Part shown: piece by piece, positions 56,174 to 64,000 of the stretch
How positions within the stretch are numbered: position 1 is the stretch's first letter
Layout of the letters: every line of letters begins with the position of its first letter
Assembly (NCBI GenBank): GCA_036346405.1
Contig: CM070566.1
Span: forward strand, 49,169,268-49,233,267
Origin: Phyllostachys edulis
Taxonomy: Eukaryota; Streptophyta; Magnoliopsida; Poales; Poaceae
Reading direction: 5' to 3'
Length of the DNA: 64,000 bases
Notes under the pieces: model-generated
What the model was told of the DNA's origin: nothing
Database searches by the model: none
What the model saw: only the letters and a program-made list of their open reading frames with translations
Translations under genes and position numbers: made by a program

Positions 56174-57612
56174 ATGGGTCACTCCAACGTGTGGAACTCC
56201 CACCCCAAGAACTACGGCCCCGGCTCCCGCGTCTGGTGATTTGACCACTCTTCACTACTCGCTTCATCTCTCATCTCTTGGCCCTTTCCGTGTGCGATTT
56301 GTGAAATAGGAAGCTAATAGATGAGCCTGAGGCGGATTTGTAGGGTGATAGATTGGTTATGGGTTCTTGATGCCATTTTATGTAGCTGAGTGGATGGTGT
56401 TTAGCTGTGATGAGCGAAGTCGAGGGATCTGGAACAATGTTTGGTGTGATGCGTGATTAGTTATGTTAATAAGATTGGCCACCCTTATGAGCATGGTTGG
56501 ATGTTGTGTCCTTGTGTATATATGTAGTGATTTAGGTCCCTAGCCCTAGGTTCTTGAGGCCGAGGTGCCTGCTTAGAAATTTTTCGTGTGTGCTGTTGCT
56601 AATGTTCAGTGATGCCATGTTGAGATGCGTGATCTGCCTTTCTGTATTATATATATGCTTGTTGGAGTAATCGGTGTAGACGTCTACTGACGATTAGCGC
56701 AAGCAATGCTCTGTCTGTTCGTGTGATACAAACTCTGGTTTTGTAAACTCCTTGTTGAAGTTTGCTGTGTAAGTTGACGATTAGCGTAGTTCGACTTCAA
56801 TAATATTATGAAGTGGTCATCGTATGTTTGAGGTGTGGTCGTCTGGCTCATGTCAATCTCTTTTGTTTGGCCTCTGATAGTTTGGTTGATTTTGCTGTCA
56901 TATCTTGAAACTACCTGTTCTGATGTAAATAACAATTTTTTTAGTGTTGATATGGCTTATGGAGCACGTGAAACACTGTAGTGTTTGAAACAACTTTTTA
57001 AAAGTCGAATGTGAGGTACTGAGATATCTATATAATCTGTTCAGCAAGAACTGCCTTTGTTTGAGTTAATTTGGGGTAAAAGAATAATCTAACCAGTATT
57101 TAATATGCTCTAATAACCTAAACTAGTAACTTTAGTAACTCCAAACTTGTTCATTTTTGGCAGCCGTGTCTGTGGGAACCCTCACGGGCTGATCAGGAAG
57201 TATGGGCTCATGTGCTGCAGGCAATGCTTCCGCAGCAACGCCAAGGATATTGGCTTCATCAAGGTATACTCCTAGCGTATTGTGCTCCTTTTGCATGTGC
57301 AGTGGTCCAACAAGTTGGAATTACTTCGTTTTGTGTGGATCACTTGAGTTGCTGTGTCCAAGCATATCTTTTGTGTATTTTGATTTTTGTATAATCTACT
57401 GTCCCAGTGATTTTTTATTCAAGTCAAAATTTATAAAGTTGTGATCATTGCACTGATATGCATTTGAGACTTTTGATTGCATATGTATTTGTCTGTAGAT
57501 GTGTTAACTAAAGACCGATAGAGACTATCCTTCTAAAATTATAGACTAGAATCGTGGATCAAAGTCAAGAGATTCTCAACGACTTGTGTTCTTTTCCTTG
57601 CAGTACCGCTGA
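56174..57612 (+). CDS. RPS29: 40S ribosomal protein S29 (uS14 family)
   Basis: Three exons: 56174-56235, 57164-57263 and 57604-57612, with GT...AG introns of 928 and 340 bp. Together they give 56 codons, the usual plant S29 length. It begins MGHSNVWNSHPKNYGPGSR and ends with KDIGFIKYR. Four cysteines in the C-x2-C...C-x2-C zinc-ribbon arrangement (VCRVCG and MCCRQC) are complete; S29 is a zinc-binding protein of the small subunit head. The splice between TG and C restores the first zinc Cys. All sites and residues look sound, so this is the one gene here likely to be functional. Upstream lies the older duplication; downstream about 2.2 kb of non-coding DNA. Confidence 0.96.
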
Positions 57613-59815
57613 AGGCATTTTGCCTTGCTGCTGTGGCTGGGAACTTCACCTGCATTCAGAGAGATGGACCCTTAAATAGAAGGCTTAATTTATGTGCTTT
57701 AGATTTTTGTTCAGAGTACTGTTCTAATAAACTTGTTGAAGTTTTGATGGGATACATGTGGTTGCTGAACTAACTTCGTAATGTAAGGTTGAAGTATTTT
57801 GCTATATGTGATGTCATGTATTGATTCCACTTGTGTTGCACTTCAAAGTTATTGTATTGCAGTTTTAAAGAACAAATTTATTGTATTGCCTTATCTATTA
57901 GTCTTGTTCGAGGCCTTTATTTATGCGTGATACTGTGCCCCGTTATTATGAATTGAGGATGAATGTTGCCTTCTTGGTACTACGAATTGGCAAAGATGGG
58001 ATGTTATGTCTCGTTTCTCAAAAGAATTCTATGATTTTCGAAGATAGTTTTGCCCATATATGCAATAAGATACAGTCATGCAGAGACCTGAATTGTAAGT
58101 TTTTTTGCCCATATATGCAATAAGATACAGTCACGCAGAGACCTGAATTGTAAGTTTATGTTTTTTTGTTCTCTGTGGACAGCGACATTGTGGATGTGCA
58201 ATTTGCCATCTTGGAGGGGATAATGTAAATATGTGGTGAATCTATAGCACCCTAAAATTAAGTCTCCGGTTGTTGTCTTCGCACAATGTTTTGTTGGCTT
58301 GTTCCCTTCTTTCGGTTGAATACCGTGCAGCTTGGCGAATTAAATTGATGTGTTTTTTATAAAAAAAAAAATCTGATGACTGTGTTTCTTGTCTGTATGG
58401 CAAACTATTCTGTTGTCGCATTTCATATTGCTTGTTAAACTAAGGTCTTGCAAGTTGGCATTGCATTTTTAGTAGTCTTATTTACACTGCCTTTCCTACT
58501 GTTGTTCTTTTCCCTTGCTATTGCCTGCATAAACAAGTGTAATTCCATTTCCATATGCAATTATAGATCTCCTTTGCATTCTGGAATTGTCTAAAGAATC
58601 TATATCTTCAGTATGTGTTATTAATTTAAGGTCCATTTGAAACCAGTTCTAATTGGTTAATTATGATTGTTTGTGGGTCATAAATTTCCTGGTGATGCTT
58701 TCTTGGGGTGGTACCCAACTGAATGACAGCTAGCCTATATGTTCTGAATGGACTTATGAACTTTGCCCATTTAGAGGTGGGGAGGTACATATTCAAAGTT
58801 ACATGTTGTGAACATAATTGCAAAACCAGTTTCGGCAGCTTAATTAATACCAGCTAGATTGTTGACGCTTACAGAAGCCGTGTTTGGCCTGCTTAATACA
58901 AAATTAAGCACGTCTTGAGCTGCCCTAGTATGCAAAATAGGTTACTTCATCTTATTTGTTTAGCTAGTCTTGGCGTTAAGCATGTAGATTATCTGCCGTT
59001 GTTATCAGCATTGAAAAGGCTTCCCATGTACTAACTGCAAGCGTGTTTGGCTTCAGGTGTGATTGTCTTCTGTATTGTGTGCAAGTCCTAGCCGTCTAGC
59101 CTTGCACAATGTCAATTACTGAATTACAGGGTTAGGATTCATGCAACAAAGCAAAGTAACATGACACAACTGCCATTTTCTTCTGATTTGACTATGCTTG
59201 AATATCTATCAAAGTAGTGCAATGTTTCCTTTACAAAATTTTTTTTTGCCAAGTTGCAAATTGGGTTGCTATTATATTATATTATATTATATTGATGACC
59301 CCCAGAACTTCTCCATGACCACCTCCGCTCCTAAAATTTCTTATTTCAGACCAGCCCTAAATCTTTTTCTTATAACTGATATTATGTTTTTGAAACAGTA
59401 TCATCTGCTGTCAATCTTGTAACTTAATTACCGATCATATGAATCATTTAATGACATTATACAATTATCATTATTATTGCTGTTCTCTTGTCTTAAACTG
59501 TGAGTGACATCATTATTTATTTATTTATTCTCTCGTACTCGGGGTTTCAGTATGATTGCCTCTTCAGATTGCTCAATGGGCAAACGATTCCCTGTGTGAT
59601 CTTTCTAGCATTTGAACAGGAAGATCTTTAGGGTATGGGGCCTTGCACTTCAGGTATAAACTACTACTGCTTAGTTGTCATTCCAAGAGTAGGATGGAAC
59701 TTGAGTCAAATTTGTACCATTAAATGATTCTCTGAAAACACATTATAAATGTGTGCCCCTACCTGGACTGTGCTCACAGAAACATTGCCATTAGAATTTA
59801 GAACAGAAGGTTCTC
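57613..59815. other. RPS29 3' region and intergenic DNA up to the bHLH-like gene
   Basis: Contains the RPS29 3' untranslated region (end not determinable), a 55-bp tandem duplication (58051-58160) and an (ATATT)n run at about 59269-59296. The last 200 bp may be the leader of the next gene. No transposon or RNA gene is recognised. Confidence 0.55.
58051..58160 (+). repeat. 55-bp tandem duplication
   Basis: Units at 58051-58105 and 58106-58160 (TGCCCATATATGCAATAAGA...) differ at about one or two positions. Confidence 0.92.
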
Positions 59816-60114
59816 ATGAATAGCATGGAGGCTAAGTGTGAAGCCATTTGGAGCTCCGTCGATGCAAGGAGCGAGGAATCTGAGATGATTGCTCACCTGC
59901 AGTCCATGTTCTGGAGCAACAGTGATGTTGCTGTCGACCTTTGCTCTCCAAACACTAGTGTCAATTCTTGTGTCACATCTAGCACAACAATGCCTAGTGG
60001 CTTGTCGTCGGATCCGGATTTTCTAAATCCCGAATCTTCTGTGAAACATATTGTGCTATTCCCTGGATCAGTAGATAGCACTCATAGGCACATTGCTGAA
60101 CCAAATCATACAAG

Positions 60115-62969
60115 TCGTAAGACCAAACCATCCAGTATATTATAAACATCAGAGTGACATAGACCACGTCGGGTCGGTTTTACAGTAAAGGCTGAATAGG
60201 CCAAATGATTACATCACAAAAGAACAGTAGAAACTGCAAACCAGTTCCGACCACTTGGTCGAAAAGAGGTTTCGACCACCTAGTCGAAAACTACAGCGGA
60301 AACAAAAGGAGCAAGGCACATCTCTCCGCAGGCAGGCAACTGGGATACTCGTGTATGACTGATATTAACTAAGAACTTGGACAATACCGATTGTACGCGA
60401 ACACCGACGAGCAAGCTAGACTGGGGCGAGACCAAGACTACTCGAACTAAACTACTCTTCATCACCGCCTTGTCCATCGACTTCGGGGTCCTCGTAGTAG
60501 ACGTAGTCTCCATGATCCGCCGAATCTGAAGGGTTGGGGAAAGAGTGAGGATGAGCACAACTTTCGTGCTCGCAAGCCAACACACAAGATGCAATAGTAT
60601 ACATGCATGGCTTAGCAAGGGAGGCTCGGGTTCTTTTATTTGCCAAAGCAATGTTTTCGAATATCGATATCATAAATTCCTATCACTTAGCATTTTAACC
60701 AAAAATGCACTTTGCGAAGAGAGTAATTCAGCAATATTGAAATACAGCGAAAGTTACCTCCACCTTACGCTTAATTTTGGTTGTAGCTACGTCCACCACT
60801 ACCCAACACTGGGTATGACCACCCAGGAACAAAACCAGGTCAAGGTTACATTCACCTGACCAGTTTTTATCCCACCCACAAAGTTTTTTTTTAAGAACTA
60901 ACTCTAGTAAGTTTCCATGTCCGCCTTTGACCGTAGGCACGGCTGTTTAAATAGTTTTACACTCTGCAGAGGTGTGTACACTTTACCCACAAGAGATAAT
61001 CCATTCGTTGCCCCACACGATTCCTTAGTCGTGTAGTTGAGAGATCATCACAGTAACTTTTCAGATTACCTCTCCCCTTCCGTCATCTCATCCATATGGG
61101 GTTGCGCCCATATGTTGTGCGGGATGTTCACCACAACGACTAGCACAGCTAGCCTCCACTCGCCACAACGACTAGCGCAGCTGGCGAACTTCACCTTACC
61201 ACGGTGTTCCGTTCAAGCCGGAACACATCCGCCGCTTGCATTACCCCAATCCTTCCCAGCGAGATGACTTTCAGGGTTCGTTAACTTTACTAAGCCAAGT
61301 GGGACAATAAATTAATTAACCAACAAGTGGGCAGTTAACTACCTTAAGAGCTAACATACATTTGCTTAAAAATTAAAGCATGCAGTTTTGGTAATTTAAA
61401 GGAATATAATTTGTGGAAATTGTAGGCTCAACATGATGAAAGTATTGACTCGCCTAGGTTAAAGGCAAGAGAGTCTTGGTAGCCTTGTGCTTGATCAAAC
61501 TGGAGGTTTCCTGCTTCTTCGAACTCTACTCGGATGAACAAACCGGAAAAAGAACCACGAGCAAGCAGAGTAAATAAATACTAAAGAAATAATAAACGAA
61601 CTCCAAATTAAATAAGATCGGAGCTAAAAGCAAGAACTTGAATTTTTTTTAAAAAAAATTGAAACAAATAACACTAAAATCGGAGTCGTAACGGAGAAGA
61701 ATGGAGTCCTCGAAGTTTTGACCTTGAGCACTGCTCATTCGATCACACGAGGTTGGAGGGAGGAGAGACACGACCATACCACACGAGTGGTTGGAAGGGG
61801 TTTGACTTCCCAATGGTCGGAAGGAGGAAAGATTTTGACTACACAACGTGGTCGAAAGAAGGAAAGAATTCGATAGATTTCGACTGCACAACGTGGTCGA
61901 AAAAAGGAAAGATTTCGACTACTCGACCTGGTCGAAAGAAGGAAAGATTTCGACTACTCGACGTGGTCGAAAGAACACGATAGAAGACAGGGCACGGGAA
62001 CGCAATTGGAAACAGGGCACGAGAAACTTACCAAGGACAGGAGAGAGGTCGAAGAAGGTCGGCGGATAGCAAACGGCAGCGAGGAAGCTCGCAGTCGAGG
62101 GCGAAGAAGAACGGCGGTAAAGGGATCAGCCGAGACTGAAGGAGAAGCGGAAATGCGGAGGCTCCTGAGAAACAAAAACTAAAACAGAGTGAGGGGATTT
62201 CTTCAAGGAACTCTGTGATACCAAAAAGACGCGGGTAGAAGAGGGGCTGCATTGGTGCGGCGAGGGCCGATAGGAGGTGCGCGACAGCTTGAGCTCGGAG
62301 CTCAGAGCTCAGAGCTTCGGGCAAGCCACAACAACAAGAGTGAGAGATGGAGAGTTGGGTGGAGGAAGGAGATGAAGGAGGGCGGCTCTGGCTCTTTTAT
62401 AGCCTGGAGGAGAAGACGAGAGAGGTACTGAGGGGCTCGGTGGCGCACGGTCCCGAGGCACGGCAGGGGGCAGGTGCGGGACGCGACAAGGTGCCGGCGA
62501 GCAGGTGAGCGCACGTGGTGCAGCAGAGCGGCGGGATAGAGCGGGGCGTTCTGGTAACAAGACTAGGAGGGGAAGGGGGCCACCTAAGTCAAAGTAGGTG
62601 GGAGGAGCAGGTGGCAGCAGAGGGCACTGGGTGAGAACGAGGCGCACGAGGGCGCAACACTGCAGGCAAATGGTCGAAGGGAAGTTGACCACCTTGCCGG
62701 AATGAGCCATCCACCTGGTCGAAAGGAGGTATCCGACCAGCTGGTCGAAAGGAAAGAAAGGGGGCAGGGGAGGGAGAGGGCCAGAGGAGGTCGGCCCAAC
62801 TGAGAGGATTCGAAAAGAAGCTGAGATTCGAGCTGAAATTTGAAACCCAAAATTGAAATGGGGCAGAAACTAGGGAGCCTTGCAAATATACTATAATTTG
62901 AAATAGATTTTGAAAAACCAAGAAGGCAAACGAAAAGATCCTAATCGACATCCGAAAACCGGATGTCAC
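60115..62969 (-). mobile_element. Gypsy-type LTR (solo or truncated) inserted in the bHLH-like exon
   Basis: On the minus strand it starts TGTGACATCCGG at 62969, the usual start of a large plant gypsy LTR group. Near 60150-60180 it has the phrase GACATAGACCACGTC typical of the 3' end of the same group. It contains the conserved block GGGTAAAG...CTGCAGAGTGTAAA (about 60990-60960) shared with 5418-5490. No primer site or coding domain is seen, so it is best read as a solo LTR. The left border is unclear (60110-60150) and no clean 5-bp target duplication was found. Confidence 0.65.
61805..61980. repeat. ~36-bp tandem repeat with GGTCGAAA motif in the LTR
   Basis: Four to five units of GATTTCGACTACTCGAC / GTGGTCGAAAGAAGGAAA. 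Related palindromic copies occur at 60245-60289 and 62711-62750 in the same LTR, including the perfect 14-bp palindrome CGACCAGCTGGTCG. Confidence 0.82.
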
Positions 62970-63623
62970 ACTTGTTCCTTCCTCTTATCGACAACGAGAG
63001 CTATGACGCAGCACCATTGGTTAACACTGGCATGGATATGTGTTTCGATCACCAGCATCGGATCCTCACTCCAACGACTAAGGCAGTTAGTGATGACAAG
63101 AGGGTACTCCACACGGATGAGCAGAGGAAGAAGAAAAAGAACCCTACGAAGTAATCCCGAACTGTTCCCTCGGTAGGTGAAGGCAATTATACTACCAAAG
63201 CAAAGTTTGATTTTGCATTGCCTATAAAAAATTCGATTTTGTACTTGAACTGTTCTAACATCCTCATGTGTGCAATTTATGTCAGGTTTCAAGGACGAAT
63301 TCAAGTGTTCTTGACGATGAGACCAATACCGAGCTTGTTGGTCAGAGCTGCTCCTCTTGCTGCAGCTCTGAAGAAGATTCAATTGCAACATCTGAGAAAT
63401 CCATTGTTCTGAAACAAAGCTATCATTCGAGAGGTCGTAAGCAACATTCCGAGGGTTCACTCACAAAGCCTTTATGCAAAGGTCAGCACTACATTGTGTT
63501 ATTTTTGCTCTGATCCTGGAATCTGAATATCTTTGTTTTCTGATGGCATTTGTGATGCCTTCAAAAAAAAAAAACAGAAGAGGAGAGAGAGCATTAATGA
63601 GAGATTGAGAATACTACAGCAGC

Positions 63624-64000
63624 CAGTGACGGAGCTAGGAATTTGGTGTTAGAGGTGCACACACGAAGCAACGCCGGATACGATTAGTTCAAACCATGAA
63701 AAAAGCTATCGGTTGGGGAAAAAATTCGGAGCCTAGCGATAAACCCGGTTACCGGAATTTTTGGATTTATTTGGGCCAAAATTTTCGGATCGAAATTTGA
63801 ATTTTTTGTGAAGTTAAAACGAAAAAAAATGCATAGCCAAGGTTCTAACCCAGAACCAACCTCTTCAAGACTAAGGGTGTTTCCACTACGGCACATGCAC
63901 TCTTGTGTTTGCATATAGTTACAAACTTTCTTTATATTTGTCAAAAAACTAGCAAATCAGAATTTTTTTGGCCGGTTGGAAATTTTACTGAAGGGGTTCG
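63624..64000. mobile_element. Left end of a hAT-like element in the next intron (runs off window)
   Basis: The terminus CAGTGACGGAGCTAGGAATTT matches the CAGTGGCGGAGCC ends of the other hAT elements here, and is followed by the family phrase GAGGTGCACAC (compare 40653). The right end lies outside the window. It lies in the intron after the second bHLH-like exon. Confidence 0.65.

Larger units (their letters stand above)
59816..63481 (+). pseudogene. RSL-class (RHD6-like) bHLH gene, 5' part, interrupted by an LTR
   Basis: The first exon starts MNSMEAKCEAIWSSVDARSE at 59816 and runs through MFWSNSDVAVDLCSPNTS to about NHTS at 60114. After the LTR insertion it resumes with LFLPLIDNESYDAAPL at 62971 and QRKKKKNPT, ending at 63150 with a GT donor. 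A second exon from 63294 (acceptor TTTCAAG) reads TNSSVLDDETNTELVGQSCS and SCCSSEEDSIATSEKS and ends at 63481 (donor GTCAGC). Acidic N-terminus, Ser-Cys-Cys-Ser-Ser-Glu block and Lys-rich linker resemble the region before the bHLH domain in grass RSL proteins, which control root-hair growth. The bHLH domain itself would lie beyond 64000, so the family is a considered guess. With about 2.8 kb inserted, the reading frame ends early at 60143. Confidence 0.5.

Noticed and set aside
60104..62975. ACAAG before and CTTGT after the LTR as a target duplication
   Set aside because: They are inverted, not direct, copies; LTR insertion makes direct repeats. Treated as coincidence.
1..64000. tRNA, rRNA or organelle-derived segments
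   Set aside because: None was recognised by eye on either strand; only tRNA-complementary primer sites of retroelements were found.

Overview
This window is nuclear DNA of a grass (Poaceae). It has intron-bearing genes of plant type, retroelements primed by initiator-Met tRNA, and the usual grass DNA transposons (Mutator-like, CACTA, hAT, Stowaway). The species cannot be fixed from the sequence. Only one gene looks intact: the small ribosomal protein gene RPS29 at 56174-57612 (three exons, 56 codons). To its right, at 59816-63481, is the 5' part of what looks like an RSL-class bHLH transcription factor gene, split in its first exon by about 2.8 kb of gypsy LTR. Nearly everything else is nested transposons and two generations of tandem duplication.

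Layout. 1-3673: 3' end of a plus-strand Sirevirus (copia). 3674-4146: right end of a CACTA element. 4147-6180: gypsy LTR remnant. 6440-9729: 3' half of a degraded copia element with a 271-bp LTR; that LTR is split by a 1.4-kb hAT-like element (8298-9706) that carries an antisense fragment of a cytochrome b5-like gene. 10484-32712: a 22.2-kb Mutator-like element (MULE) with about 280-bp terminal inverted repeats and a perfect 9-bp target duplication, TCCCATAGC. It carries a MURA-type transposase, a plant-mobile-domain (MAIN-like) gene, a GRF zinc-finger gene, an internal ~135-bp satellite and a TTAGGG-like block. A 10.9-kb minus-strand Sirevirus (13914-24813) sits inside its transposase gene. 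32839-37198: a second, nearly identical copy of 4819-10483 plus 32722-32834, without the hAT and MULE insertions.

35990-44117 (unit A) and 44118-55914 (unit B) are an older tandem duplication of the region upstream of RPS29. Each unit has its own insertions. A has a Stowaway MITE, a hAT MITE, a hAT element with a decayed ZMYM1-like transposase, and a hAT-like element carrying a receptor-like kinase fragment. B has a foldback MULE, a CACTA element with a transposase and a Ulp1-type protease gene, an Ac-like hAT, a hAT MITE and a PIF/Harbinger-like element. Because each unit supplies the empty site for the other's insertions, most element borders and target duplications can be read to the base.

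Order of events inferred from nesting: A/B duplication; Stowaway insertion in A; tandem duplication 1/2 with a breakpoint inside that Stowaway; hAT and MULE insertions into copy 1; Sirevirus insertion into the MULE. Lengths agree: copy 1 minus its two insertions is 4361 bp, and copy 2 is 4360 bp.
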